Below are positions 36,429-46,677 of a DNA stretch of 64,000 bases, piece by piece (position 1 is the stretch's first letter; the number at the start of each line of letters is the position of its first letter). The DNA is taken from NCBI RefSeq assembly GCF_003569765.1, contig NZ_QXMG01000018.1, positions 29,027-93,026 of the forward strand. Direction: 5' to 3'. A program made the translations under genes and the position numbers. Below the pieces are notes generated by a model that did not search any database, was not told the DNA's origin, and saw only the letters and a list, made by a program, of their open reading frames with translations. Source of the DNA: Caldimonas tepidiphila. Lineage in GTDB: Bacteria > Pseudomonadota > Gammaproteobacteria > Burkholderiales > Burkholderiaceae_C.

Positions 36429-37467
36429 GGCCGGCTCCTTGATTTCGCTCGCGCACGCCGTGCGCACCCTGGATCGCCCCACCCCCGGCGGCCATGCGCG
36501 CGCGCAGCTTGCGCAGTCCGATGAAGCGCACGAGCGCGTCGACGAGGTCGCCGTCGGTCGCCAGCTCCAGCACGTCGACCCCGGCATCGCCGAAGGCGAT
36601 GCGCAGCTGCGCCTCGTGCCGCTGCGCCGCCTCGGCGAAGCGGCGCCTGAAGCCGGGGGAATGGGTGTCCACGAGCAGCTGCTCCCCGGTCTCGGCGTCC
36701 TGCATCATCAGCACGCCCAGGTCGGGCAATTCGCGCTCCAGCGGGTCGAACAGCCGCACCGCCAGCACGTCGTGGCGCAGCGCGAGCTGGCCGAGCGAGG
36801 CGCTCCAGCCCGGCGCGCACAGGAAGTCCGAGACGAGGAACACCATGCTGCGGCGGCGCAGCAGCGCGCCGGCGCGGGCGAACAGCTCCGTCAGGTCGGT
36901 GCCGGCGCCGCCGGGCTGCGGGCGGGAGCCCGCCGGCGGTCCTGCAGGCAGGCTTTGCAAACGGTGCAAGACTTGCAAGGCCTGCTCGCGCCCGCCGCGC
37001 GCCGGCACGACCGCGCTGATCTGGCGACCGTCGTGGACCAGCACGCCGAGGCGGTTGCCGTGGCGCGTCAGCAGCCGCGCCATCACCGCGACGAAGGACA
37101 GCAGCAGCTCGCGCTTGCTGACGCGGTGCGCGCCGAAGTCGAGCGAGCCGCTCATGTCGAGCAGGAACCAGGCGGTGGCCTCGCGCTCGGTCTGGAACTC
37201 GCGCACGTGCGGGACCTCGAGCCGCGCGGTGACGTTCCAGTCGATGTGGCGCACGTCGTCGTGCAGCTGGTACTCGCGCAGCTCGGCGAGGTCCATGCCG
37301 GCGCCGCGGAACAGCGTGCGGTAGTCGCCGCCGATGAGGCCGTCGAGGCGGCGCAGCACGGTCCACTCGAGCCGGTGCAGCAGCCGCTCGGCATCGCCGG
37401 CGGGCGTCCTGCCGGCGGCGCCTTCGGGGGGCGGGGCCTCAGCCCGCGGTGGCTTCGGTGCCGACAT
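36409..37467 (-). CDS. DUF58 domain protein
   Basis: 352 residues, predicted cytosolic or peripheral. The DUF58 core YRTLFRGAGMDLAELREYQLHDDVRHIDWNVTARLEV includes the conserved R-x-Y...D-x-R-x-I-D-W. A VWA-like fold follows with FLLDMSGSLDFG, a degenerate MIDAS (DMSGS), and MVFLVSDFL. DUF58 proteins accompany MoxR ATPases. It overlaps the upstream MoxR gene by 29 bases and the downstream VWA gene by 20 bases, so coupled translation is likely. Confidence 0.88.
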   Translation of the reverse strand: MSAPKPPRAEAPPPEGAAGRTPAGDAERLLHRLEWTVLRRLDGLIGGDYRTLFRGAGMDLAELREYQLHDDVRHIDWNVTARLEVPHVREFQTEREATAWFLLDMSGSLDFGAHRVSKRELLLSFVAVMARLLTRHGNRLGVLVHDGRQISAVVPARGGREQALQVLHRLQSLPAGPPAGSRPQPGGAGTDLTELFARAGALLRRRSMVFLVSDFLCAPGWSASLGQLALRHDVLAVRLFDPLERELPDLGVLMMQDAETGEQLLVDTHSPGFRRRFAEAAQRHEAQLRIAFGDAGVDVLELATDGDLVDALVRFIGLRKLRARMAAGGGAIQGAHGVRERNQGAGHVLPLA

Positions 37468-38464
37468 GGGTCTGCAGCGGCTTGTCGGGCACCGGCACCT
37501 TCTCCATCACGCGGCGCACCAGGTGGTCGGCCGACAGCGACTCGGCCAGCGCCTCGTAGGACAGCACCAGGCGGTGGCGCATCACGTCGGGGACGAGGTC
37601 GGTGACGTCCTCGGGCAGCACGTAGGAGCGGCCGCGCAGCAGCGCAAGCGCGCGCGCGCCCTCGATCAGGTGGATCGTCGCGCGCGGGCTCGCGCCGAAG
37701 CTGATGTAGCGGCCGATGTCGGCGAGGCCGTAGCGCTCGGGCGAGCGCGTCGCGGCGACGAGCCGCACCGCGTACTGCATCAGCGCCGGGTCGACGTAGA
37801 CCTTGCGGCATTCGCGCTGCAGCGCGCCGAGCTCCTCGGTCGTGACGACCGGGGCGACCTCCTGGGCCGCTCCGGTGACGCGCTCGACGATCACGAACTC
37901 CTCTTCCTCGTTCGGGTAGCCGACCAGCACCTTCATCATGAAGCGGTCGACCTGCGCCTCGGGCAGCGGGTAGGTGCCCTCGGTCTCGATCGGGTTCTGT
38001 GTCGCCATGACCAGAAAAGGTGTCGGCACTTTGTGCGTGTCGCCGGCGATCGTGACCTGGTACTCCTGCATCACCTCGAGCAGCGCGCTCTGCACCTTGG
38101 CCGGGGCGCGGTTGATCTCGTCGGCGAGCAGCAGGTTGGTGAAGACCGGGCCGAGCGAGGTCGAGAACTCGCCGCTCTTCTGGTTGTAGATGCGGGTGCC
38201 GACGAGGTCGGCCGGCACCAGGTCGGGCGTGAACTGCACGCGCTTGAAGCTGCCGCGCATCACGCGCGCGAGCGTCTTCACGGTGAGCGTCTTGGCGAGC
38301 CCCGGCACGCCCTCGACGAGCAGGTGACCCTGGGCGAGCATCGCCACCAGCACGCGCTCGAGGAAGTGGTCCTGGCCGACCACCACGCGCTTGACCTCGT
38401 AGAGCACGCGCTGCATCCGCTCGGCGACCGCCGTCGGATGGGAGAAGGGGGAGGAATCCATCAT
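37439..38464 (-). CDS. MoxR family AAA+ ATPase
   Basis: 341 residues. It is an AAA+ ATPase with Walker A GVPGLAKT (52-59), Walker B LLLADEI (D115, E116), sensor 1 ATQNPIETEGTYPLPEAQ and sensor 2 region FGASPRATIHL. MoxR proteins remodel or insert metal into partner complexes together with VWA proteins, two of which follow in the operon. The start could be either of two adjacent ATGs (38464 or 38461); AAAGGA lies about ten bases upstream. Confidence 0.93.
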   Translation of the reverse strand: MMDSSPFSHPTAVAERMQRVLYEVKRVVVGQDHFLERVLVAMLAQGHLLVEGVPGLAKTLTVKTLARVMRGSFKRVQFTPDLVPADLVGTRIYNQKSGEFSTSLGPVFTNLLLADEINRAPAKVQSALLEVMQEYQVTIAGDTHKVPTPFLVMATQNPIETEGTYPLPEAQVDRFMMKVLVGYPNEEEEFVIVERVTGAAQEVAPVVTTEELGALQRECRKVYVDPALMQYAVRLVAATRSPERYGLADIGRYISFGASPRATIHLIEGARALALLRGRSYVLPEDVTDLVPDVMRHRLVLSYEALAESLSADHLVRRVMEKVPVPDKPLQTHVGTEATAG

Positions 38465-38502
38465 GCCGGCAGTCCTTTGCGTTGGCAGTGATCGGGAGGG
38501 GG

Positions 38503-39507
38503 CTAGAACGGCGACATGCCGACGCCGGACGCCGCGTTCTCGATCGGGACGGCAAACCCGATGCCCACGAACCCCCCGTGGTTGCCCGGGCTAAGGATCG
38601 CGGTAACGATGCCCACCACCTCGCCCTCCTTGGTCACGAGCGGGCCGCCCGAGCTGCCGGGGTTCGCCGCCGCGTCGAACTGGATCAGGTTGCTCAGCAC
38701 CTGCTGGTCGTCGGGCGAGCGGAACTCGCGCTTGAGGCCGGAGACGATGCCCGAGGTCGCGGTCGGGCCGATGCCGAAGGGAAAGCCCACCGCCACCACC
38801 TCGGTGCCTACGGCGAGCTTGGCGGTCGAGGCCATCGTCGCGGGCTTCAGGTCGTCCGGCACCACGCGCGCCTTCAGCACCGCAAGGTCGTTCTCGGGCT
38901 GCGAGCTCACCAGGTCGGCGTCGGATTCGGTGCCGTCGGCGAACACCACCTTCAGCCGCGGCGCGCCGGCCGCGACGTGCAGGTTGGTCAGGATCAGGCC
39001 GCCCTCGACGATCACCACGCCGCTGCCCTCGCCGAGCTGCTCCTGCTGGCCGCGGGCGTCGGGCGACGCGAAGCCGCGCACGCGCACGAGCGAGGGACGG
39101 ATGCGTTCGTAGGCCTTGATGGCCGGGGACGGCAGCGACTGCGTGCTCAGCGTGTGCAGCACCGCGGCGTCGATGTCCTGCTGCGTCAGGCCCGGCGCGG
39201 GCCGCGAGAGGAACCAGCCGCCGCCCAGCACCAGCCCCAGCAGCGCGCCGCCGAGCACCAGCGACAGCCGCTCGCGCCGCCCGGACGCGCCGGCCGGGGG
39301 CGGGGAGGACGGCGGCCGGCGACCGGGACCGCCACCGCCGCCGCCCCCGCCGTCACCGCGGCCGGTCGCGGCGGCCGTCGCGCGGCCGCCGGCCGCCGGG
39401 TCCGGGGAGCCCGGCGGCGCAGCGGCGCCGCTTCCCCTTGCCTGCCCGGCCTTCCCGCCGGCTGCCGCAGCCCTTCCGGAACTGCTGTAGAGCGCCACCT
39501 TCTTCAT
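38503..39507 (-). CDS. Membrane-anchored trypsin-like (HtrA/DegP-type) serine protease, no PDZ
   Basis: 334 residues. The start ATG 39507 opens MKKVALYSSSG. A long Gly/Ala/Pro-rich cytosolic tail (about 10-78, including eight consecutive glycines) precedes one membrane segment (about 82-100). The periplasmic protease has the triad H177 (LTNLHVA), D207 (ENDLAV) and S286 (PGSSGGPL). It stops shortly after the protease domain, so no PDZ domain is present. It probably acts in envelope quality control. It precedes the MoxR trio by 38 bases and may share its transcript. Confidence 0.88.
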   Translation of the reverse strand: MKKVALYSSSGRAAAAGGKAGQARGSGAAAPPGSPDPAAGGRATAAATGRGDGGGGGGGGPGRRPPSSPPPAGASGRRERLSLVLGGALLGLVLGGGWFLSRPAPGLTQQDIDAAVLHTLSTQSLPSPAIKAYERIRPSLVRVRGFASPDARGQQEQLGEGSGVVIVEGGLILTNLHVAAGAPRLKVVFADGTESDADLVSSQPENDLAVLKARVVPDDLKPATMASTAKLAVGTEVVAVGFPFGIGPTATSGIVSGLKREFRSPDDQQVLSNLIQFDAAANPGSSGGPLVTKEGEVVGIVTAILSPGNHGGFVGIGFAVPIENAASGVGMSPF

Positions 39508-39657
39508 GCGCACACCCCCGCATTGCAATTGGCCACCAATGTGAACCAAGTAGCACGGGACGTGCCTCCATATCGCCTGCCCCTCGCCGATACGAGGGAG
39601 ACGGGAGCGCAGGGAGAAGGGGGACGGGCCCCGGGAGCGGGGGGCCGGCCGGGGCGC

Positions 39658-39846
39658 TCAGGCGCCGGAGAACGACTGCTCGACGATCAGCACGCCGAAG
39701 AAGACCAGGCCGGCGATGACGGTCCACTTCGTGATGACGAGGCCGAGGCGCAGCCAGCGCGGCTCGCGCGTGAAGAGGTAGAGCCCGAAGCAGGCGGCCG
39801 AGGCCACCAGCAGCAGCATCACGAGCACGCGGACGACGGAGAACAT
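39658..39846 (-). CDS. Small two-helix membrane protein
   Basis: 62 residues (MFSVVRVLVMLLLVASAACFGLY...) with two hydrophobic segments (about 4-22 and 36-54) joined by a basic loop FTREPRWLRLG. The ATG at 39846 lies 31 bases after the lpxC stop, in the same direction. I recall similar short unnamed proteins beside lpxC in Burkholderiales, but no function is known to me. Confidence 0.7.
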   Translation of the reverse strand: MFSVVRVLVMLLLVASAACFGLYLFTREPRWLRLGLVITKWTVIAGLVFFGVLIVEQSFSGA

Positions 39847-39877
39847 GGCGAAAGCGGGGGGCCGGATGCGCGCGGGC

Positions 39878-40813
39878 CTACCAGGCCGGCACGAGTTGCG
39901 CGAAGCCGCGCGGCGCGCGCTCGGCATCCTCGAAGCTGACGATCTCGTAGGCGCTCTCGTCGGCGAGCACCGCGCGCAGCAGCTTGTTGTTGAGGCCGTG
40001 GCCGGACTTGTAGGCGCTGTAGGCGGCGAGCAGCGGGTGGCCGATCACGTACAGGTCGCCGATCGCGTCGAGGATCTTGTGCTTGACGAACTCGTCGTCG
40101 TAGCGCAGGCCCTCGGCATTGAGCACGCGGTAGTCGTCGACGACGATCGCGTTCTCCATGCTCGCGCCGAGGCCGAGGCCGCGCGAGCGCATCATCTCGA
40201 CGTCCTTCGTGAAGCCGAAGGTGCGCGCGCGCGCGATGTCGCGGCTGTAGCGGCCGGTGGAGAAGTCGAACTCGACGCGCTGGCCGGTCTGGTCCACGGC
40301 CGGGTGGCCGAAGTCGATCTCGAAGCCGAGCTTGTAGCCGTGATAGGGCTCGAGCCGCGCCCACTTCAGGCCGCGGCCCTCCCCTTCGCGCACCTCGACC
40401 GGCTTGAGGATGCGCACGAAGCGCTTCGGAGCCCGCTGGAGCTCGATCCCGGCGCTCTGCAGCAGGAAGACGAAGGAGGCTGCGGAGCCGTCGAGGATCG
40501 GGACCTCCTCGGCGTTGATGTCGACGTACAGGTTGTCCACGCCGAGGCCGGCGCAGGCCGACATCAGGTGCTCGATCGTGTGCACCCGCGCCGCGCCCGG
40601 ATCGCCGCCGGGGGAGATCGTGGTCGCCAGCCGCGTGTCGGTGACCGCGGTGCTGTTGACCGGGATGTCCACCGGCACCGCCAGGTCGACCCGCCGGAAC
40701 ACGATGCCGGTGTCGGGCGCGGCCGGGCGCAGCGTGAGTTCCACGCGCTGCCCGCTGTGCAGGCCGACACCGACGGCTCGCGTCAGCGATTTCAGGGTGC
40801 GTTGTTGAAGCAT
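39878..40813 (-). CDS. lpxC: UDP-3-O-acyl-N-acetylglucosamine deacetylase
   Basis: 311 residues, normal length. It performs the first committed step of lipid A synthesis, zinc-dependent deacetylation. The zinc ligands are H82 (HTIEHLMSA), H245 and D249 ([11 protein letters not shown]), with catalytic H272 in [11 protein letters not shown]. The start MLQQRTLKS (ATG 40813) is the classical LpxC N-terminus. It sits downstream of ftsZ at the end of the dcw cluster, as in E. coli, with a 193-base gap containing GC-rich inverted repeats. Confidence 0.98.
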   Translation of the reverse strand: MLQQRTLKSLTRAVGVGLHSGQRVELTLRPAAPDTGIVFRRVDLAVPVDIPVNSTAVTDTRLATTISPGGDPGAARVHTIEHLMSACAGLGVDNLYVDINAEEVPILDGSAASFVFLLQSAGIELQRAPKRFVRILKPVEVREGEGRGLKWARLEPYHGYKLGFEIDFGHPAVDQTGQRVEFDFSTGRYSRDIARARTFGFTKDVEMMRSRGLGLGASMENAIVVDDYRVLNAEGLRYDDEFVKHKILDAIGDLYVIGHPLLAAYSAYKSGHGLNNKLLRAVLADESAYEIVSFEDAERAPRGFAQLVPAW

Positions 40814-41006
40814 GGCCGGATTGTAGGAAGGAGTCCTCGCCGGCGCGGTACGCCGCCGGCTATCGCCTCGATAGAGCGAGGCCATCACCTCGGCCCGGTC
40901 GATGGATGCCGCGGGTGCCCGGGCCGCGCGCGAGGTCCCCGGCCGTACCGGGGCACGGGGAGGACCGCGGCGCGCGGATCGGGGGGCGCGGCAAGCCGGC
41001 GACGGC

Positions 41007-42221
41007 TCAGTCGGCCTGCTTGCGCAGGAAGGCCGGGATCTCGATCTCGTCCATCCCGTTGCTCGCCAGCGCGTCGACCTTGGCCGCGGCCTGCATGCGG
41101 CCGGAGCGCCAGACGCTCGGCGTGTTCAGGTTGTTGTAGTCGTGGCCGCCCCCTCCGGACACCGGGGTGCCGAGCACCGGGATGTTGTCGGTGCCGGTGC
41201 GCAGGCCCGCGCCATGCTGCGCCGCGTTGTGCACCATGCTGATCGAGGCCTGCTGGCGCTGCTTGTTCTGCGCCGACAGGCCGGTGGCGATCACCGTCAC
41301 GCGCAGCTGGTCGCCCAGGCTCTCGTCGTAGGCGGTGCCGAAGATCACGTGCGCGTCGTCGGCGGCGTAGCGGCGGATGGTGTTCATCGCGTTCTTGCTC
41401 TCGGCGAGCTTGAAGGTGCTGCGCGCCGCGGCGATCAGCACCAGCACGCCCTTGGCGCCCGACAGGTCCACGCCCTCGAGCAGCGGCGAGGCCACGGCCG
41501 CGTCGGCGGCCTTGTTGGCGCGGTCCGGGCCGGAGGCGATCGCGGTGCCCATCATCGCCTTGCCGGGCTCGCTCATCACCGTGCGGACGTCCTCGAAGTC
41601 GACGTTGACGAGGCCGGGCACGTGGATGATGTCGGAGATGCCGCCGACGGCGTTGCGCAGCACGTCGTTGGCCTGCGCGAAGGCCTCGTCCTGCGTCACG
41701 TCCTCGCCCAGCACCTCCAGCAGCTTCTCGTTGAGCACGACGATCAGCGAGTCGACGTTGGTCTCGAGCTCGGCCAAGCCCGCGTCGGCGATCTTCATGC
41801 GGCGGTTGCCCTCGAACTCGAAGGGCTTGGTGACGACGCCCACCGTCAGGATGCCCATCTCCTTGGCGACACGCGCGATCACCGGTGCGGCGCCGGTGCC
41901 GGTGCCGCCGCCCATGCCGGCGGTGATGAAGAGCATGTGCGCGCCGTCGATCGCGGCGCGGATGCGGTCGACCGCCTCCTCGGCGGCGGCGCGGCCCGCC
42001 TCGGGCTTGGCGCCGGCGCCCAGGCCGGTGTTGCCGAGCTGGATCAGCTTGTGAGCCGCGGAGCGGTTCAGCGCCTGCGCGTCGGTGTTCGCGGAGATGA
42101 ACTCGACGCCCTGCACCCCGTTGCTCATCATGTGCTGCACGGCGTTGTTGCCGCCGCCGCCAACGCCGATCACCTTGATCTGCGTGCCCTGATTGAATTC
42201 CTCGATCATTTCGATAGGCAT
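41007..42221 (-). CDS. ftsZ: Cell division protein FtsZ
   Basis: 404 residues. It is the tubulin-like GTPase forming the Z ring. It has [10 protein letters not shown] at the N-terminus, the tubulin signature [13 protein letters not shown], the T7 loop [11 protein letters not shown] and the C-terminal conserved peptide [11 protein letters not shown] for FtsA and ZipA. The start MPIEMIEEF (ATG 42221) was chosen for the AAGGAGA about six bases upstream; an in-frame ATG eight codons earlier is unlikely. It follows ftsA after 78 bases. Confidence 0.98.
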   Translation of the reverse strand: MPIEMIEEFNQGTQIKVIGVGGGGNNAVQHMMSNGVQGVEFISANTDAQALNRSAAHKLIQLGNTGLGAGAKPEAGRAAAEEAVDRIRAAIDGAHMLFITAGMGGGTGTGAAPVIARVAKEMGILTVGVVTKPFEFEGNRRMKIADAGLAELETNVDSLIVVLNEKLLEVLGEDVTQDEAFAQANDVLRNAVGGISDIIHVPGLVNVDFEDVRTVMSEPGKAMMGTAIASGPDRANKAADAAVASPLLEGVDLSGAKGVLVLIAAARSTFKLAESKNAMNTIRRYAADDAHVIFGTAYDESLGDQLRVTVIATGLSAQNKQRQQASISMVHNAAQHGAGLRTGTDNIPVLGTPVSGGGGHDYNNLNTPSVWRSGRMQAAAKVDALASNGMDEIEIPAFLRKQAD

Positions 42222-42299
42222 GTTGCTCTCCTTCGTCGTCAGCATTCGCCAGTTGAAAAGTCAGCCAACGGCCCTCCCTCCGGACCGCCCGCCTAGCAC

Positions 42300-43529
42300 T
42301 TAGAAGTTACCCACGAACCAGTCCTTCACGCGCCCGAACAGGCCCTGCACGGACCCCGCCTGCTGCGACGCCTTGTGCCCGCGCAGGCGCGACAGGCGCG
42401 CCTCCTCGAGCAGTCCCATCACGGTGGCCGATCGTGGATTCGCCACCATGTCGTGCAAGGCGCCCGAGTACGTCGGCAGGCCCTTGCGAACGGGTTTCAG
42501 GAAGATGTCCTCGCCGAGCTCGACCATGCCCGGCATCACCGCCGCGCCGCCGGTGAGCACGATGCCCGAGGACAGCAGCTCCTCGTAGCCCGACTCCCGG
42601 ATCACCTGGTGCACCAGCGAGAAGATCTCCTCGACGCGCGGCTCGATCACGCCGGCGAGCGCCTGGCGGCTGAGCATGCGCGGCGGCCGGTCGCCGAGGC
42701 CCGGCACCTCGACCTGCTCGTCGGGGGCGGCCAGCAGCTGCTTGGCCACGCCGTGCTCGACCTTGATCTCCTCGGCGTCCTTGGTCGGGGTGCGCAGCGC
42801 CATCGCGATGTCGCTCGTGATCAGGTCGCCGGCGATCGGGATCACCGCGGTGTGGCGGATCGCGCCGTCGGTGAAGATCGCGACGTCGGTGGTGCCCGCG
42901 CCGATGTCCACCAGCGCCACCCCGAGGTCCTTCTCGTCCTCGGTCAGCACCGCGAGGCTCGACGCCGACGGGTTCAGCAGCAGCTGCTCGACCTCCAGCC
43001 CGCAGCGGCGCACGCACTTGACGATGTTCTCCGCGGCGCTCTGCGCGCCGGTGACGATGTGCACCTTGACCTCCAGCCGCCCGCCGCTCATGCCGATCGG
43101 CTCGCGCACCTCGTGGCCGTCGATGACGAACTCCTGCGGCTCGACGAGCAGCAGCTTCTGGTCGTTGGGGATGTTGATCGCCTTGGCGGTGTCGACCACG
43201 CGCGAGACGTCCAGCGGCGTGACCTCCTTGTCGCGCACGATCACCATGCCGGTGGAGTTGTGGCCGCGGATGTGGCTGCCGGTGATGCCGGTGTAGACGC
43301 GCGTGATCTTGCAGTCGGCCATCATCTCGGCCTCCTTCAAGGCCTGCTGGATCGACTGCACGGTGGCGTCGATGTTGACCACCACGCCGCGCTTGAGGCC
43401 GCTCGACGGCGCGAAGCCGAGGCCGGCGATGCGCAAGTCGCCGCCCGGCAGCACCTCGGCCACCACCGCCATCACCTTGGCGGTGCCGATGTCGAGGCCG
43501 ACGACGATGTCCTTGTATTCCTTGGCCAT
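42300..43529 (-). CDS. ftsA: Cell division protein FtsA
   Basis: 409 residues. It is an actin-like ATPase that tethers FtsZ to the membrane and recruits later division proteins. It has VVGLDIGTAKVMAVV (phosphate 1), GVALVDIGAGTTDVAIF (phosphate 2) and GIVLTGGAAVMPGM (adenosine). The C-terminal amphipathic helix FGRVKDWFVGNF is the membrane anchor. ftsQ ends seven bases upstream. Confidence 0.98.
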   Translation of the reverse strand: MAKEYKDIVVGLDIGTAKVMAVVAEVLPGGDLRIAGLGFAPSSGLKRGVVVNIDATVQSIQQALKEAEMMADCKITRVYTGITGSHIRGHNSTGMVIVRDKEVTPLDVSRVVDTAKAINIPNDQKLLLVEPQEFVIDGHEVREPIGMSGGRLEVKVHIVTGAQSAAENIVKCVRRCGLEVEQLLLNPSASSLAVLTEDEKDLGVALVDIGAGTTDVAIFTDGAIRHTAVIPIAGDLITSDIAMALRTPTKDAEEIKVEHGVAKQLLAAPDEQVEVPGLGDRPPRMLSRQALAGVIEPRVEEIFSLVHQVIRESGYEELLSSGIVLTGGAAVMPGMVELGEDIFLKPVRKGLPTYSGALHDMVANPRSATVMGLLEEARLSRLRGHKASQQAGSVQGLFGRVKDWFVGNF

Positions 43530-43536
43530 GGTTTCC

Positions 43537-44307
43537 TCAGTTCTTCTTCGCTTTGGCCACTGGGGCGATGGTGGTCGTCACACCCTTCAGCCGTACAGCG
43601 TAGCCGCTGTTGTGCCGCAGGTCGGCGTAGATCAGGGGCGACTGGTAACGGGAGGTAACGCCCTGGATCGTCTTCGCGAAGCGCTCGATGCGGGCCACCA
43701 CCGCGTCGGAGCTGCCGCGGCCGAGCTCGATCACCGCGCCGTCGTCGAGCTCGAGATGCCAGGAGCCTCGGTCGGTGAGCCCGAGCATCTTCACCTCGCG
43801 CCCGATCGGATCGAGCGCGGCGTTGATGCGACGCGCCGCCTCGAGCACGCGCGGCGCGCTGCCCGTCGGGCCCGACAGCATCGGCAGGTCCTCGTCCTCG
43901 ACGTCGCCGAGGTTGACGGTGAAGACCTCGCCCTGCGCGTTGACGAGCCGGTCCTCGCCCCACTGCGCGACCGGCTCGTGCTCCTCCAGGCGCACCTCCA
44001 GCCCGTCGGGCCACACGCGCTGCACCGTCGCGCGGCGCACCCACGGCACCGCCTCGAAGGCGACGCGCGCGTCCTGCAGGTCGAGCGTGAAGAAGTTGCC
44101 CACCAGGCGCGGCAGCGCGTTGGCGCGGATGGTGGTGACGCTGTTGCGCGACACCTCGCCCTCGACCGTGATGCTGCGCAGCGAGAACATCGGCAGGCGC
44201 ACCAGCCACGCCAGCAGCAGCGCCGCGCAGGCGAGCGCGGCGACCGCGTACAGCAGCGCGGAGGTCGCGTTCATCAGGCGGACGTCGAGCGGCGTGGCGG
44301 TTTCCAT
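43537..44307 (-). CDS. ftsQ: Cell division protein FtsQ
   Basis: 256 residues, bitopic membrane protein of the divisome. It has a short cytosolic tail and one membrane segment (about 17-36). The POTRA domain is FSLRSITVEGEVSRNSVTTI, followed by VPWVRRATVQRVWPDGLEV and the beta domain with DRGSWHLELDDG and ARIERFAKTI. It links FtsA/FtsZ events with FtsI/FtsW. It is ten bases after ddl. Confidence 0.96.
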   Translation of the reverse strand: METATPLDVRLMNATSALLYAVAALACAALLLAWLVRLPMFSLRSITVEGEVSRNSVTTIRANALPRLVGNFFTLDLQDARVAFEAVPWVRRATVQRVWPDGLEVRLEEHEPVAQWGEDRLVNAQGEVFTVNLGDVEDEDLPMLSGPTGSAPRVLEAARRINAALDPIGREVKMLGLTDRGSWHLELDDGAVIELGRGSSDAVVARIERFAKTIQGVTSRYQSPLIYADLRHNSGYAVRLKGVTTTIAPVAKAKKN

Positions 44308-44317
44308 GGTCCCGTCG

Positions 44318-45262
44318 TCAGGAGTGCAGCGCCGCGTCGGCGAGCAGCCGCAGGCACAGCTGCTCGTAGCTGATGCCGGCGGCGCGCGCGGACATCGGCA
44401 CCAGCGAGTGCGAGGTCATGCCGGGGCTGGTGTTCATCTCGAGCAGGAAGGGCATGCGGTCGCTGCGGCGGATCATCACCTCGGCGCGGCCCCAGCCCTG
44501 GCAGTTCAGCACCCGGTAGGCCTGCACCACGAGGCGCTGGATCAGCGCCTCCTCGTCGGCGGGCAGCCCGCTCGGGCAGAAGTACTGCGTGTCGTCGCTG
44601 AAGTACTTGTGCTCGTAGTCGTAGTTGCCGCCGGGCGCGACGATGCGCACCAGCGGCAGCGCGTGCGCGTCCGCGCCGCTGCCGAGCACCGTGCAGGTGA
44701 CCTCGTCGCCGTCGATGAACTGCTCGACCAGCACGCTCGGGTCGTACTTCGCCGCGAGCGCGTAGGCGGCCTCGCACTGCTCCGGGTCGCTGAGCTTGGT
44801 GATGCCGATCGAGGAGCCCTCGTGCGCGGGCTTGACCATCACCGGCGCGCCGAGCTCGGCCAGCGCCTGGCGCAGCTCGCCCGCGCCGTGCACGGTGCGC
44901 CAGTCCGCGGTCGGCAGGCCCTCGAAGCGCCAGATGCGCTTGGTCATGATCTTGTCGAGCGCGATCGAGCAGGCCATCACGCCCGAGCCGGTGTAGGGGA
45001 TGCGCAGCAGCTCGAGCGCGCCCTGCACCGTGCCGTCCTCGCCGAAGCGCCCGTGCAGCGCGACGAAGGCGCGGTCGAAGCCCTCGCGCTTGAGCGCGTC
45101 GAGCGGCCGCTCGGCCGGGTCGAAGGCGTGTGCGTCGACGCCTTGCGCGCGCAGCGCGGCGAGCACGCCCGAGCCCGACATCAGCGAGACCTCGCGCTCG
45201 GCGGAGCTGCCGCCCATCAGCACCGCCACCTTGCCGAGCGCGTTCGGATCGATCGGTTTCAT
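44318..45262 (-). CDS. ddl: D-alanine--D-alanine ligase B
   Basis: 314 residues, usual DdlB length. It joins two D-Ala for the peptidoglycan pentapeptide. It has the ATP-grasp fold, with [17 protein letters not shown] at the N-terminus, [30 protein letters not shown] and [18 protein letters not shown] with metal-binding Glu and Asn. Its ATG overlaps the murC TGA (ATGA). Confidence 0.97.
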   Translation of the reverse strand: MKPIDPNALGKVAVLMGGSSAEREVSLMSGSGVLAALRAQGVDAHAFDPAERPLDALKREGFDRAFVALHGRFGEDGTVQGALELLRIPYTGSGVMACSIALDKIMTKRIWRFEGLPTADWRTVHGAGELRQALAELGAPVMVKPAHEGSSIGITKLSDPEQCEAAYALAAKYDPSVLVEQFIDGDEVTCTVLGSGADAHALPLVRIVAPGGNYDYEHKYFSDDTQYFCPSGLPADEEALIQRLVVQAYRVLNCQGWGRAEVMIRRSDRMPFLLEMNTSPGMTSHSLVPMSARAAGISYEQLCLRLLADAALHS

Positions 45263-46677
45263 GCCAGTCCCCCCTTCATCTGTTCGGCCACGCGCGCCGG
45301 CACCTGGCCGATCGAGCCCGCGCCCATCGTGATGACGACGTCGCCGTCGCGCACGTGCTCGGCGATCGCCTGCGGCAGCGCGTCGATCGCGTCGACGAAG
45401 ATCGGGTCGACCTTGCCGGCCACGCGCAGCGCGCGCGCCATCGCGCGGCCGTCGGCGGCGACGATCGGCGCCTCGCCCGCCGAGTAGACCTCGGCCAGTA
45501 GCACCGAGTCGGCGCTGCCGAGCACCTTGACGAAGTCCTCGAAGCAGTCGCGCGTGCGGGTGTAGCGGTGCGGCTGGAAGGCGAGCACGAGGCGGCGGCC
45601 GGGGAAGGCACCGCGCGCGGCGGCGAGCGTCGCGGCCATCTCGACCGGGTGGTGGCCGTAGTCGTCGATCAGCGCGAAGCGCCCGCCGCCGTTGGCCGCC
45701 GGCACCGCGAGGTCGCCGTAGCGCTGGAAGCGCCGGCCGACGCCGCCGAAGCTCGCCAGCGCCTTGAGCACCGGCGCGTCGGGCAGCTCGAGCTCGGTGG
45801 CGACCGCGATGGCGGCCAGCGCGTTGAGCACGTTGTGGCGCCCGGGCAGGTTCAGCACCACGTCGATGTCGGGCATGCGCACGCCGTTGCGCCGCTCGCA
45901 GGTGAACTGCATCTGCGGCCCTTCCGCGCGCATGTTCACCGCCCTCACCTGCGCCTCCTCGTCGAAGCCGTAGGTGATGATCGGGCGCGAGATCATCGGC
46001 AGGATCGAGCGCACGCCGGGGTCGTCGGTGCACAGGATCGCCGCGCCGTAGAAGGGCATGCGGTGCAGGAACTCGATGAAGGCGTGCTTGAGCCGCGCGT
46101 AGTCGTGGCCGTAGGTCTCCATGTGGTCGGCGTCGATGTTCGTGACCACCGCCATGACCGGCATCAGGTTCAGGAAGGACGCGTCCGACTCGTCGGCCTC
46201 GACGACGATGTAGTCGCCCGAGCCGAGCCAGGAGTTCGCGCCGGCGCTGTTGAGCTTGCCGCCGATCACGAAGGTGGGGTCGACCCCGGCCTCGCCGAGC
46301 GCGCTCGCCACCAGGCTCGTGGTCGTGGTCTTGCCGTGCGTGCCGGCGATCGCGATGCCCTGCTTGAGCCGCATCAGCTCGGCGAGCATCACCGCGCGCG
46401 GCACCACAGGCACGCGGCGCGCGCGCGCGGCGATCACCTCGGGGTTGTCGTGCCGCACCGCGGTGGACGTGACGATCGCGTCGGCCCCCGCCACGTGCGC
46501 GGCATCGTGGCCGAGCGCGACGCGGATGCCGAGCGTGGCGAGGCGGCGCGTGACCGCGCTGTCGCTCTGGTCGGAGCCGGAGACGGTGTAGCCCAGGTTG
46601 TGCAGGATCTCGGCGATGCCGCTCATGCCGGCACCACCGATGCCGACGAAATGGATGTGCTTGACGGCGTGCTTCAT
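45259..46677 (-). CDS. murC: UDP-N-acetylmuramate--L-alanine ligase
   Basis: 472 residues. It adds L-Ala to UDP-MurNAc. The N-terminal motif is [17 protein letters not shown], the P-loop is [13 protein letters not shown], and the other ligase-family signatures are [35 protein letters not shown] and [10 protein letters not shown]. The start MKHAVKHIH (ATG 46677) overlaps the murG stop (murG ends at 46674). It is in the unbroken dcw run. Confidence 0.98.
   Translation of the reverse strand: MKHAVKHIHFVGIGGAGMSGIAEILHNLGYTVSGSDQSDSAVTRRLATLGIRVALGHDAAHVAGADAIVTSTAVRHDNPEVIAARARRVPVVPRAVMLAELMRLKQGIAIAGTHGKTTTTSLVASALGEAGVDPTFVIGGKLNSAGANSWLGSGDYIVVEADESDASFLNLMPVMAVVTNIDADHMETYGHDYARLKHAFIEFLHRMPFYGAAILCTDDPGVRSILPMISRPIITYGFDEEAQVRAVNMRAEGPQMQFTCERRNGVRMPDIDVVLNLPGRHNVLNALAAIAVATELELPDAPVLKALASFGGVGRRFQRYGDLAVPAANGGGRFALIDDYGHHPVEMAATLAAARGAFPGRRLVLAFQPHRYTRTRDCFEDFVKVLGSADSVLLAEVYSAGEAPIVAADGRAMARALRVAGKVDPIFVDAIDALPQAIAEHVRDGDVVITMGAGSIGQVPARVAEQMKGGLA

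Noticed and set aside
40814..41006. Small gene or terminator between ftsZ and lpxC
   Set aside because: Only GC-rich inverted repeats without T-runs and no ORF with a ribosome binding site. Nothing firm can be claimed.
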